The notes under the pieces are model-generated. The model was given only the letters and a program-made list of their open reading frames with translations, ran no database searches and had not been told where the DNA came from. The position numbers and the translations under genes were made by a program. A DNA stretch of 64,000 nt from Heterobilharzia americana (Eukaryota > Platyhelminthes > Trematoda > Strigeidida > Schistosomatidae): positions 116,642,025 through 116,706,024 of the forward strand of contig OX104134.1 of the NCBI GenBank assembly GCA_944470555.2. Direction: 5' to 3'. Position 1 is the stretch's first letter; each line of letters starts with the position of its first letter. Below, one piece after another: positions 9,801 through 18,480 of the stretch.

Positions 9801-11867
9801 GGCAGCATCTTCTCAACTACAGGCGGCCACAGCACAGATGAGGGTGTCAAAGCCAGGATCAGGAAGACAGCAAGATAGGCCTTCACTAACCTGAAACCAG
9901 TATGGAGATCTACTGCACTCCGCATAAAGCGTGAACAACACCCGGATTTTCAACACTAATGTCAAGTAAGTCAGTGCTTCTATATATGGTTCAGAAACTT
10001 GGCACATCACGAGAAGCATTTCCAACAAAGTATAGACATACGTCACATTAACAGCTGCCAACCGACCGAGAAACCAACGCTCAGGAAATATGCAGAAGAA
10101 AGTGGAGATGGATTTGGTATACATTGAGAAGACCATTAGGGGAAACCATGCAACAGACCAGACCCTAGAGTGGGATCCGAAGGACTGGAGAGAAGAGAGT
10201 GAAATGGCGATGTGTTACTGAACCAGAGGGATAAATAGTAGTAGTTGCGTGATATGGATAGTTATTATACTAACTGTTGCAGTCTTGACGATAATACTAT
10301 GATGAGCCTCAGGAGTACTCATTTGTTGAGGAGAACTATGCATTTCCTTCCAGGTATTGAAAAAGATGACGCTGAGGCTTAAGTCACTTTTAAGGGTTCA
10401 CTTTTTATGCAATTTAACAAGGAGCAAGAGATCCAAGCACACTGAGATAATAAAGTTTAGAAACTTGTGATTCGGACAGTGGTTTGGTGGTTTTATGCCC
10501 TAAAATATCAAAACTGTGAATCGAAGTCAAATACTCTTTGCAACTGTATGCCATTGATTCTTTCATTTCAGACTAAATATATACAAACCTACTGACTTAT
10601 GTGGTGTCGGTAAATGAGAAGTACTGCACACTTCGAAATCAGTTTAGAGGTTACTTAAAGCGAATGAGATCGGTTCCCTTAAATGGCCTTTATCGCAACT
10701 GGAACATGCATTACTGTAGGCCCCAATAAGCTAGTAAGGTGTAATCAAAAGTGGATGAGAAAAATATCATGGCAACGAGAACACCAGCGAAGACAGTTTT
10801 AAAAGCGTCTATGTTGACAGAATAAGGGATAGTGTTAGCAATGCAATCTACCTATTTTGATAATGATGGGTTGGAACACTTATCGGTGAAGCCGACAACT
10901 TAACCTCCCTCCACAACTTTCTGTTGGTGATGAAGTTATCTAAACCCACACAAACAAACCAAATTAGAGCCCTACACAGGAAAGCTATCAGCACATGTGG
11001 TCATAGTTAGCGACAGCATGTAAAGAAGCGGTGGAAAAAAAGGCTGAAAAGAAAGTGACGGAGCATGAGGTAACAGGAAATAAATGTTAACTATGTAAGG
11101 GATGATAAAACAATAAATTATCCTGAAAATGGCATAAAAGTGGATGTATGTAGGGTCCTTCGACACATCACTCACCAAGTCACAGTTTGACAAACTCCAG
11201 AAACCAAATGAGCGCCAAAAAAGTAACTACTGATTACGAAAAGTTCAAATCTCTGGAAACAAGGATTCTTTGGTTTTCAAATTGTGGTTAAATACAAAGC
11301 TTAGTGACACATTCGCAGGTCTCAGCTTTTTTTATGGTTATACCAAGAACCTAGACAAAACAATGTAGAATGAGTAATTTCAACTAGACTGCTACTGTTC
11401 TGGCGTTAAGATGAAGGGCTTATTTTAGACCTGGAGTTAATAAAAGTGAAGGACTTAGAGCTTTATTTTAGCACAGGTTCATTCGGGTCTATACCCTTTG
11501 TTATCGGCATTCAAACTTTTACAACTGCAACAATCGGCAGGAAAAAAAACAACAATAAAGGAAACTTACCGCCAAGTGTGTTTCAGATTCGAGGTCATTA
11601 ATTTCTGGTAACAATGATGCAGTTTTGTCGTCGATGTCTTTGGGTACACAAGCGTTGCTTGTGCTTTCATGAGAGCTCTTCTTCAACTTATCAACGCACA
11701 ATTCCACAGGACCATGATTTTCAGAGGACTGGACAAATACATGATTCAAATCGGAAACCTACTTTAGCTTTAGAATTCACAAGTTCCACCAAACACACAG
11801 GAGGTGAGTCATCCTCGCTACGATCAACTGTATTGGTGAAAATACAACTGTTCATCTCATCCTGCGT
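174..11867 (-). CDS. Six-exon gene for a Ser/Thr/Pro-rich protein, 3' end outside window
   Basis: Minus-strand exons: 11867-11763, 11728-11570, 6832-6487, 4948-4678, 4266-3668 and 819-174. Every junction has GT and AG ends and the phases agree throughout (0, 0, 1, 2, 1), which is hard to get by chance. About 700 codons are visible; the last exon ends in a donor at 173, so the protein continues past the window. It is low in complexity: Ser runs, Pro-rich segments, Gly-rich turns and one acidic patch, with no enzyme motif, signal peptide or membrane segment. That suggests a largely disordered protein, perhaps a nuclear regulator or scaffold, but I do not recognise the family. The first Met considered is at 11855-11853; the frame stays open to an acceptor-like TTTTAG at 11870-11868, so an upstream exon is possible. 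Exon 6 carries an apparent 1-nt frameshift. Introns of up to 4.7 kb hold RTE, LINE and SINE copies. Confidence 0.75.
820..1245. other. Intron 5, part without recognisable content
   Basis: Lies between exon 6 and RTE copy A. It holds A-rich stretches and no open frame or repeat I can name. Confidence 0.4.
1246..2076 (+). mobile_element. RTE-clade LINE copy A, 3' fragment
   Basis: Begins within the sequence shared with copies B and C (ATCCAACCAACAACAGCATC-like) and runs to a tail of AATAAT/GATAAT units at about 2053-2076. It covers only the C-terminal region after the reverse transcriptase core. The frames are broken by stops and by a tetranucleotide expansion at 1326-1420. 5' truncation and a short-repeat tail instead of poly(A) are usual for RTE elements. 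It lies in intron 5, antisense to the gene. It is more diverged from B and C than they are from each other. Confidence 0.75.
1326..1420 (+). repeat. CTAC tetranucleotide repeat inside RTE copy A
   Basis: About 23 units of CTAC/ACCT with a few CTTA, CTGC and CTTG interruptions. It falls where the RTE protein has the motif FTYLGS, so the repeat grew from the codons for Thr-Tyr-Leu. Copies B and C have far shorter runs at the same site. Confidence 0.9.
2077..2547. other. Intron 5, no recognisable feature
   Basis: About 470 bases between RTE copy A and a SINE. Small frames only, with no splice-bounded exon or repeat identified. Confidence 0.35.
2548..2718 (+). mobile_element. Diverged tRNA-derived SINE (Sm-alpha-like)
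   Basis: A degenerate B box (CGATTCAAGTACC at 2606-2618) is followed by the body shared with the SINE at 6.25 kb: a Gly-Gln-like GGGCAGCCA segment, then ACACAAGTGTGGCTCATTGC and a GCACA end. The order of blocks matches the better preserved copy. Boxes are worn, so it is probably an old, silent copy. Confidence 0.6.
2719..3244. other. Intron 5 stretch with no recognisable feature
   Basis: AT-rich sequence between two SINEs. A 99-codon plus-strand frame runs through it into the SINE at 3.25 kb, but that frame is explained by the SINE and has no protein-like features. Confidence 0.35.
3245..3458 (-). mobile_element. tRNA-derived SINE (Sm-alpha-like), minus strand
   Basis: Reads on the minus strand from about 3458. 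A B box (complement of GGGCTCGAAAC, 3392-3402) is followed by CCCCACCTACCGAGGTTTGGG, ATCACTAGCAGCCCTCACAAA and ATAGGTGTAGCCCATTGC, ending with GGCGGCTGAGTGCG. The block order is the same as in the plus-strand copy at 6.25 kb. It is oriented with the host gene, in intron 5. Confidence 0.7.
3668..4266 (-). CDS. Exon 5 of the left gene
   Basis: 599 nt. It is preceded on the minus strand by TTTAAAG (a weak acceptor) and ends with GTAG|GTAAGT at 3667. It starts by supplying one base to the split Ser codon from exon 4 and leaves one base for the next exon, so the phases fit both neighbours. It encodes a Ser cluster (SSSSSVSYSSKSS), then long Thr/Ser/Pro/Ile segments such as PIIGTCAMNTMNM, and a Pro-rich end, CPPLQIFNMTPVPQFVG. 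No fold is recognised. An apparent plus-strand frame at 3886-4110 is only its shadow. Confidence 0.75.
4350..4460 (+). repeat. Possible SINE head with tRNA-like B box
   Basis: A B-box-like GGTTCGAGTCT lies at 4395-4405, with a possible A-box region about 40 bases upstream. The body blocks seen in the other SINEs do not follow, so it is either a truncated copy or another tRNA-derived repeat. It lies in intron 4. Confidence 0.35.
4678..4948 (-). CDS. Exon 4 of the left gene
   Basis: 271 nt. The acceptor TCTTTTAG lies just before 4948 and the donor TTTC|GTAAGT at 4677. The first two bases GT complete a Ser codon begun by A in exon 3; the last two bases TC are completed by A in exon 5. The peptide is Ser/Thr/Val-rich with a run of nine or so Ser around SLPDLASSSSSFSSSLP and a His-Asp basic patch. 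Likely disordered. Confidence 0.78.
5045..5095 (+). repeat. SINE body fragment
   Basis: CACAACAGGTGTGAGACTCATTGCC matches the interior of the 6.25-kb SINE (CACAAAATAGGTGTGTCTCATTGCC) with a few changes. No A or B box is left. It lies in intron 3. Confidence 0.45.
5275..5765 (-). mobile_element. LINE 3' fragment, minus strand
   Basis: On the minus strand the frame reads a C-terminal LINE pattern: a GHMVRM-like start, GGSWIRLEDGSERPDQDV, then a stretch with CNCWSQPCEGD and HWGPQDDRNQ. The same pattern (GWKTVQDGQTKT, then DTTGTTG) occurs on the plus strand at 7.1 kb, so both derive from one family, with stops in each. It matches my recollection of the tail of an RTE-related schistosome LINE; the name is uncertain. 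Confidence 0.6.
5766..6245. other. Intron 3, no recognisable feature
   Basis: AT-rich, about 480 bases with no exon-like frame or repeat that I can identify. Confidence 0.35.
6247..6450 (+). mobile_element. tRNA-derived SINE (Sm-alpha-like), best-preserved copy
   Basis: A box TGACTCAGTGG at 6257-6267 and B box GGTTCGAGCCC at 6299-6309 form an RNA polymerase III internal promoter with tRNA-like spacing. The body then has CTCCACCTGCTGAGAGTTGG, CACTAGCCCTCACAAAATAG, TGTCTCATTGCCCATAGCAC and GGTGGCTGAGAGCC, ending in TTCTTCTTGTCGCC. It lies in intron 3, antisense to the gene and close to exon 3. The two intact boxes make this the copy most likely to be transcribed. Confidence 0.75.
6487..6832 (-). 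CDS. Exon 3 of the left gene, acidic segment
   Basis: 346 nt, with acceptor TTTTCTAG before 6832 and donor TCAA|GTGAGT at 6486. It enters in phase 0 from exon 2 and leaves one base. The peptide begins ILKLEDNANNG and contains the only strongly acidic patch of the protein, NVEDEDDLDLEDRP, flanked by Ser- and Asn-rich sequence. Such patches occur in nuclear regulatory proteins, but this alone does not give a function. Confidence 0.78.
6833..7074. other. Start of intron 2, no feature
   Basis: AT-rich intron sequence upstream (on the minus strand) of exon 3. Nothing recognised. Confidence 0.35.
7075..7435 (+). mobile_element. LINE 3' fragment, plus strand
   Basis: Plus-strand frames give RLRRFGHELHMTSHRHLPRS, then GWKTVQDGQTKT and several short frames ending near the Trp-Leu-Glu-Thr-Gly-His-Asn-Gly pattern at about 7345-7375. 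It is the same LINE C-terminal block as the minus-strand fragment at 5.3-5.8 kb, in opposite orientation, with exon 3 between them. The 3' end reads GGGCTTGAGTAT, also seen at 45.6 kb. Confidence 0.6.
8455..8482 (+). repeat. GTGCA pentanucleotide repeat in RTE copy B
   Basis: About five GTGCA units ending in CGGGG. It is identical in copy C at 52048-52073. Confidence 0.8.
8958..8984 (+). repeat. GGAA repeat in RTE copy B
   Basis: Six or so GGAA units, two more than at the matching site in copy C (about 52551-52570). The difference shows the length changed after the two copies split. Confidence 0.8.
10246..11569. other. Rest of intron 2, no recognisable feature
   Basis: About 1.3 kb of AT-rich sequence between RTE copy B and exon 2. 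Scattered short frames, with no splice-bounded exon or known repeat. Confidence 0.35.
11570..11728 (-). CDS. Exon 2 of the left gene
   Basis: 159 nt, exactly 53 codons, phase 0 at both ends. It follows a 34-nt intron (11762-11729) and ends TTGGCG|GTAAGT at 11569. The peptide is polar with Lys, Ser and Glu (KLKKSSHESTSN, then PEINDLESETHLA). A 4.7-kb intron separates it from exon 3. Confidence 0.75.
11729..11762 (-). other. 34-nt intron between exons 1 and 2
   Basis: Begins GTAGGT and ends TCCAG. Reading through it hits a stop two codons into exon 2's sequence, while removing it joins two open phase-0 frames. Very short introns near the 5' end of genes are a known trait of schistosome genes. 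Confidence 0.7.
11763..11867 (-). CDS. Exon 1 of the left gene (possibly not the first)
   Basis: The first Met at 11855-11853 gives 31 codons up to the 34-nt intron: MNSCIFTNTVDRSEDDSPPV and so on. The same frame is open four codons further upstream to TTTTAG at 11870-11868, which could be an acceptor, so either this is the start or an upstream exon exists. No TATA box is obvious upstream. Confidence 0.6.
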
Positions 11868-12545
11868 CTAAAACTTAAACTTGTATAACGATAAGACTAC
11901 CATAATCTATGCAAGTAGTTAACGAACATAAGAAGACAAGGTCGCTGTCTTGAACTTAAGGTCAATGAAGTGCGCTTGGTTACGTAAAACAAAATTGCAT
12001 TTGACTCCTTCCTCGATAAAGTATGGGGCTCTGAGATACTTTTGAAAGACCGATAAGAGTTTTTTCATTCATCTTTACTAAATGTTGAATATGTATTCCA
12101 AATGGTTAGTTCGTAAAACCTTTCACTGCCTTGATGAAGATGTTTCGGATATTAGACATTCACACTTCGAGTGTCGCCTTGTGGACGCACAAAGCAGTGT
12201 ATCTTTGAGTTTCGCTTCTGTACTAGTGGAACACATTCTTTGCTAGGACCAGTGACAGTTCTGAACAGAAAGAAATACTCAATTTATTAGCTCTCCAGTT
12301 ACGACAGTGCTGCTCAAGGTTCGTAAGACAATGGATAGCTTCTTGATTACATTATTTTTGTGCTTTTGTTCCTCAGCGTGTAAGGCAAAACAAATTTGTT
12401 CTAAATGAATCCCCACTGCCTAAGACTGGTGGCTTAACCAAGGGTATGATAAATACAAAAATAACGAGTATCATTCACGTAATGTCCAGATTTTTAGGAC
12501 CATAAATTCTCAACTTCTTGATCACAGATTATTTGTACCGCAGTG
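11868..12545. other. Sequence upstream of the left gene
   Basis: May hold the promoter or an untranslated first exon. I see no clear core promoter and no coding exon. Confidence 0.3.
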
Positions 12546-14510
12546 ATCTGAGCGGGCTGCTGACCTCCTTTTTAAAGCGTTAGGGGAAGAGGCCATAGCA
12601 TTCTGTGGGGGTAGTTACATAGTTTACCCACCCCAACTGCAAACAAGTTAGCTTGGATCTTCTTTCGTGCCCTCTTACGCCCCGCTCTGAAGCGATAACC
12701 CCTAGGGTGAGGTTTCCGATTAAGCTAAAGAGCAGCTGGATAAAGTGAAGGGGTTTTTGGGCCATAAGGCACACCATTACCGCGTCTCCTTTGATTCTTC
12801 CGTGTTGTGCTGGATACGGGTCAAGAGGGACTAAGCGATCCGGATACAGTTTGTACTATAGCCCAATCACCTTCCCAGAAGTGAGTGATTTTCTATTCCA
12901 TCCCTTCCGATTTTTATTTTGTATTTATGATTTATTTCGTTGTAAAATTTCTTATCACTCCTAGCGTAGTAATCCCCCATCCATTCCAAGCTGACTACAT
13001 AAACTTGTAGGTGTTTGACTTAAAACACGAAAAGTAATTCTTTTTGTTCCTTTAGGGAGAAGCTTTCTCACTGTTCCCTAAAGGAAACATATTTTTCAGC
13101 GGTTCAAGTCTGAGACTGAAATCAGGTGGTCAGTCGACAGTTAGCCACGTGGAACCTTCTTGATCTAATTTGACCCCTTCTCAATCATTCTTCCCACATT
13201 TTAGGAGACATTTGAATGAACATATAATGTTCTTTTCCAGACCCCAGAGCTATTTTTTCCTGTTGAGTGACTTCGCTCCAGCAACAGTGAGATTTTCAAC
13301 AATTCCTGGCTAGCGCTTTACCAGAGGTGAGTGACATACACAAATAAACGTTGAAATAAACAAGCCCATGACTTCTGTGCACTAGGAAGCTTAGATTAGG
13401 CCGAATCTACCAGTGATCTGATTGGTAAAAATACAATCCATCCGGAATGCCCTGCAGTCAAACCCCAGGAACTACATTAAGAGGCATTCTCGGTCGGGTA
13501 GTTTTCCCGCAGGGGTCACTGAAAATTATCAGCTAGACCAGATGGATTAGTAAGAAAAACTTTAAACCACCAATAACGAGGAGTTGAAAAGAGTTTTAGA
13601 TCCAGAGTTCCCCCGGTGGGTTGCATCATGTTCTTCCTAAACGTTGCAGGGACTTCTGTAGGCAGGCACAGGGCTTTCCTAATTTTTGATGCAACACGAG
13701 GGTTTGACTTCAGCACCGGTTTTGGGGGAGGATTCTGCATGGGACAGGCATAAACGGCAGCACTTCCCCCTAATCCGTATGACATAACCTTTCAGATGAA
13801 GTCCAGCCCACCTAAAATTTCACGACATTTTGTCTTCTGTGAACTTCGTTTCAAAGACAGTCGCTTTTCTAGAACTATCCTACTCAGTCCTTCACCTCGT
13901 CCTAAATATCTTGGGGCGAATGGAGCCAAAATTCCAGTGGTAAGTTTGGTTAGCAAGGTTGTGCTGGCAGTCTTGAAATAGCCAGTTTTGTCAAGATTTT
14001 AAGGAAAGGAGGAAAAAGTAGGAGGGTCCAGATCCTCAAAACTGCTTTTCAAAGAGACAACAAAAGAGTCTTCCTTAGGGGATGCAGTGGATAAAATTTC
14101 TTGCCCATCTACCAACCGTTCAGTAGTCACATGTGTGTTTGCCTTAGAGAAGTGAATAAATTTTCCCTCGACCCGCTCCTGTCCCCTGGGGTTACACTCG
14201 CTTATCTTCATACACCTAAGGGAAGCATTCGGTTCATCGTGCCACGTCTTTACAGCTCTCCTAACCATGTCCAGAAAAATAGAGTTACTTGGGTAGTTAC
14301 CTAAGAGTAAGGATGGTCGAGGTGCGAGCTGGCCTCAGAAGACAGTGGATGTTTTCGGTTCTCGCATAAATGCCTTGGAAGTTATCCACTAAACGTCTCC
14401 ACCGGTTTACGCTACAAGTTAGTTCAGTGGTCCAGCTGGTACTCAAACATTCTTGAGTCTTATATATGACGACTGAACAGCGTTGGCCTTCGGAGCAGAA
14501 TTTCATACTA
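12546..14510 (-). repeat. Decayed repeat with several minus-strand frames
   Basis: Minus-strand frames at 14506-14297, 14268-13999, 13785-13516 and 12777-12580 lie in one direction and have higher G+C than the gene to the left. The first reads GIYARTENIHCLLRPARTST, reminiscent of the opening of a LINE endonuclease. None has a full domain and stops separate them. I take the block for a decayed transposable element of unknown family. Confidence 0.35.
13047..13086. repeat. Perfect 12-bp hairpin, 16-nt loop
   Basis: TTCCTTTAGGGA at 13047-13058 is the exact reverse complement of 13075-13086. It may be an element terminus or an RNA hairpin. No tail of U and no conserved gene is beside it. Confidence 0.7.
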
Positions 14511-16400
14511 TTGTGGAGCAGTTACTGCGGTGACCAAGTGCTATTAGGATTGATCCCAATATCAGAAAGTTTATGGATTTGCTGACGGATGACCCCTCAA
14601 CACGATGTGTTCGCATCAACGCGCGTTATCCCCGGAGGTTCCCAAAGTTCTCATGGAGCCTTGGGCGGAGAACCTGCTCGTGATCAGAGTAGGAGTACTC
14701 GGTGATGTACCTTCAAGCTTGCACGCAGCGTTTCGCTCTGCGCTATCATTTTCTCCGCGATCCACGAGTAAGGGAGTCATTTTTAACGTCATAAACTACT
14801 AGCGATGTAAAATGAAGATTAAATTCCATCGAACATATGTACCTCCTGGCTTCTTGTTCATCCATTTGAGGATGACTTGTTCGATCTGAGTTGCAGGCTT
14901 TGAATCAGTTTCGGAGTTGACAAGGCCTGGTCATGAACTGATGGTTAGGGCGTGGATTTATTTTTTGAGATGTGGAGTCTGAGGTCCTTCTTTCCCAAGT
15001 CTCCCTCCATCTGAGTGGTAGGAGAATAGACTGTTCTGGAAGTCAACCTCACAGGCTGGGTGGGGGGCGTAGTTTCTCTACTAGGGTTCATTTCATTCCC
15101 AAAGCATTAAAACTTCCTACTTCAACTTGCTTACACTTCTGCCTCCTTGTCTTACAGCATATCAGATGTGGCATGCATATTTTTCTATGAAAGGATCTGT
15201 TTCAAAGTTATGCTATTAGAGGGTAGTTCTCATCAGTCATTAGTTGTCACCTTTGTGCTCTCTTACGTCAGGACGCTCAGTACCATAAGCAGGAAAACTG
15301 AGGCCTCTGCAGCTCTGACTTATAGCACCGCACTATTCACGGTTGGTCTCGACATAATGCAGCTTCCCAGTTGGGTACGTCTGCGTAGAAGCCACATATG
15401 TAAGATGATAAGAGTCATTGTGATTGGTCCCAGATGACCCGGTACTTACCCCCAGTCCTGAAACGTGATTAACGAAGGGACAAGAGGTTGACGTGAGAAA
15501 TCCGGGCGATAACACATGGCACTGGTAAAGTGGCGACAGACTGAAACACAACTCAACAGAAGGTGATAGATTTGATGGTGTAAACTTGAGGTAACCACCA
15601 TTTTCTAGGTCACCAGACCTACAGCGGTAATGAACATGGTTTGAGAAAGATAAGAAACACCCTGTACTGTGTACTTAAACCTCCAAAGGGACTGCATATG
15701 GTTTCACCAAAGCCGCGGTGCTGCTATAAAGAAAACATAAAATTAGTGGTATAGACAAACCATCCATCATAAAATAAGCCCTTTAAACTCCCTACCATAC
15801 TCCTTACACCCTCCCTACCCTTGAGGTCACAGTAACTATTTTCCCCTTACCCCACCCCGACCCTAAGCGTGCATACTAAAGCTCTTACTGATTCTCCAAT
15901 GTAAAATGGGTCACCATCTCCAGTCATTTGTAATACAGCTAAAACTCGGACGTGGAAATGCCACATACGAAACTCTAAAGGTATTCTATAGGTACAGTAT
16001 TAGTCCCCACGTCCCCTTTACACAATCTAGTCCTCAACATCGTTTCCCCAAATTCTGAGATAACTAACCACACCTCTCATACCTCTGTGTTTCCCTTTCT
16101 TATCTGATGTGTAGATTATGACCGAGAATCGCACTAACTTATACTCATCATTGAAACAAGCTCCGAATTTCTATTCAAAACCCACAAGCTATCGTTCCTT
16201 ACCACTCAGAAAGCCACTCTTCCGGTGAGGAAGCCAAGTGAAAATGACTTCATACGAAGCACCGACCTTGAAGTTTTACTGAATGATTCCCTGACAAGAG
16301 CCCATATAAGCTCCGCCATAATATGACAACAGTAGCCGAATAGAATCAAGTCTTAGCTTAATTTATTCAAATGACTCCGTTTACAAAACGATGGACCAGA
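14511..16400. other. Unassigned moderate-G+C region
   Basis: Frames up to 96 codons occur on both strands (for example 15147-15437 plus, 15551-15333 minus), overlapping one another and lacking domain-like features or splice sites. Probably decayed repeats. Confidence 0.3.
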
Positions 16401-17600
16401 ACATTCATTATGCCCTCCGCGGTGCCATGCAACACCGGTCCCGAATAATCTCCAGTCCGCCCCAGTATTTAACTCTTGGCATGCCATCTATAAACAGCAC
16501 AAAATTATTGAATACTCACACACTTTCAGTTTCATTCACGCTCAACATCCGGTGTGCAGTGTACTCCTGCTGATTAGGCGACTCATTATTGCTAGAACAA
16601 TGCCTGTAATAGGTAATTATACCGGTGTTCATCTTAGCTGCTGGTGTGTGACGAAGTGGCTTTTACCGAATTTTTCACCGGAAGTATCCAAACGACTGCG
16701 TAATGTGGGTGGCTATATATGGCGTGATGATTTATTCTTTCTAAAGTTTCTCAGAATAGCTGAGAAAAATAACATTCAGACGTTGCCTGTAAAGATGGCA
16801 CGCCTTCGTGTAATTTATTATTCAAAATTTATTGTTATCATTATGACTTGTCCGAAGCTTCTAGATGGTCGTAACTGCAGTGGATATCTGGATAAATAAT
16901 AAAATAGAAAAGACCACATTAGGTGGTGACTTTAAAGGCAACACATTCACGACAATGCTAAACAGCAGACCTCCCAGTAACTTATACAATGTGAATCCCT
17001 CTGACAGAAAGCAGTAACGGCCAATACATCTGCCCAAGAGCTTTCTAAAAAACGGACGGTCATATCACTGAATAACAAACTATGCAAATGGGTTAACGGT
17101 GTCGGCCGGTTGTAACTCAAACCTCAAATACTTGATCCTAATAGTGGAACCTATCTGTGTGGGGGAGATGAAACTTCATGCCCGACTCATGAGTTGTGGC
17201 AAGTTTTCATAAGGTTATGCACATCAGTGGCTTAGTGTGTGAATCATACGATACCAAATACCATTTTATGAACTTTCAAGAATTATCGATTTGGCCTGCT
17301 TGTGAACTGGTACCTCTCATGTTAAACCAATTATATGAGAATGGGAATCATTGTTTTCTTTACTTTACTACCCAGCATATGCTGAAAAGTGGTATTTTAT
17401 TGTTTCTCTCATAAGTGGCACGATCGTCTGATGTTTTCGGTACAGTTTAATGACCTCTCTTCTGTACTATTCCGGACCCGTTAAATCTTGTAAATTTTTG
17501 AACACATCCCAATGTGATGATGCCCGTAGACTGGCTTTGCTCATGTTAAATTACTAATGTAAGGATAAAATATTTTCTAGATGAATGGGGATTTTTAATT
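16401..17600 (+). mobile_element. CR1-like LINE 3' region, plus strand
   Basis: From about 17080 to 17570 the sequence matches, in reverse complement, the block at 26.1-26.6 kb: AACTATGCAAA, then AGTGGAACCTATCTGTGT, CATATGCTGA, a TACTATTC block, and a TCATGTTAAATTACTAATGT end followed by ATAAAAT. The upstream part (16.4-17.08 kb) has frames of 115 and 60 codons that probably belong to the same element, but I cannot prove it. Stops throughout. Confidence 0.5.
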
Positions 17601-17649
17601 TAAAATTATTATTGATCATGGTCTGGGGTCAGTTGGGGAACCACTTAAA

Positions 17650-18213
17650 ATCTGGGAGCAATGTACGGCTGTTTCGTTCTAGTATGGGTGAGCTCTCCGT
17701 CACCACCAACGTACTTGAGCTCACAGCCTAACGTGAATAAAACTAAAACTATCCCCCTGAGCGTTCGGAATAAAGGACCTTATACCCACCCTGGCTATGA
17801 CATTAAAGCTAGCGTAAGTAACACCTATCCAGCGTTCTATGAAGAATCTACACTCTGGAACCCCCCGGAAAACTCATCTTTTTCCGGGCTTCACAAAGTT
17901 AAAGTACCTCTAGCCATGCAGATGATGACATACTCGAGTCAACTGCTGTCAGCTATAGCCAGCAGCCAATTCAGTGGCAGAAATACTATAGTGACACCTT
18001 CTCATCCCCCAGGCCAACAGATGGTCGGTCATCGTCTGGGCAACAATGGGTAGTCCGGCACGCAACACCAAGGAACTTGCCTTTATCGCGACATTTCCCA
18101 CCCCGCATCCCGTTGACCCAAATGATGACCATGGAAGAACACTTTTATCCCACCTCGTTAATGACCTATGCCTTTGTATAGCTCCATCAGAATTCCCTGT
18201 TTGTAAATAAATG
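17650..18213 (+). mobile_element. LINE C-terminal fragment, plus strand
   Basis: A frame from 18049 to the stop at 18213 reads MGSPARNTKELAFIATFPTP and then VDPNDDHGRTLLSHLVNDLC, which has the look of a LINE-type C-terminus. A 130-codon frame at 17661-18053 precedes it. A TAAATGAATAAATG tail follows and runs into the inverted fragment at 18.2 kb. Confidence 0.45.
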
Positions 18214-18480
18214 AATAAATGTTTTATTCTCGTGTTAAAAAAAGGATTTTAACATGAGAGAAGCCAGTTTACGGGCTTCATCACGTTGATACATCTCAAA
18301 ATATCTACAATCCAATGCTGCAAGACCATATCTGAATTTCAGTCGACCTTGAACCACTACCTCAATGAACTTTGAGTGCTCAGGATTCCTAATGTGCCCT
18401 ACACACACGACACCATGTTCCTTATTGGCCCGCCAAATAGGGTCCAATGCAACCATCCAAAAACTTGTCGAACGGTGAGT
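18200..18480 (-). mobile_element. CR1-like LINE 3' end, minus strand
   Basis: On the minus strand the frame ends RYGLAALDCRYFEMYQRDEA and then RKLASLML, followed by a tail of ACACGAGAATAAAACATTTA type. The 26.07-kb fragment gives the equivalent CRFFYIYQCDDAFKLASLML in its frames and the same tail. It lies tail to tail with the plus-strand fragment before it. Confidence 0.5.

Larger units (their letters stand above)
7525..10245 (+). mobile_element. RTE-clade LINE copy B, 5'-truncated and defective
   Basis: A broken endonuclease region (NNADQERREEFYRQLQSV, then GDMNAKLGADNTG in another frame, 7550-8040) is followed by a decayed linker and a reverse transcriptase frame at 9099-9626. That frame has NFIDFEKAFDSVDQE and AGVGQGCRLLSP. 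Where the catalytic FADD box should be, the frame reads LDFAHVE and jumps to later sequence, so the catalytic Asp pair is gone. The RTE C-terminal region follows, with short CTAC and GGAA repeats. Compared with copy C it lacks 10 bases at about 9583. The tail is near 10235 (ATAAATAGTAGTAG). It lies in intron 2, antisense to the host gene. It cannot make a working enzyme. Confidence 0.85.
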
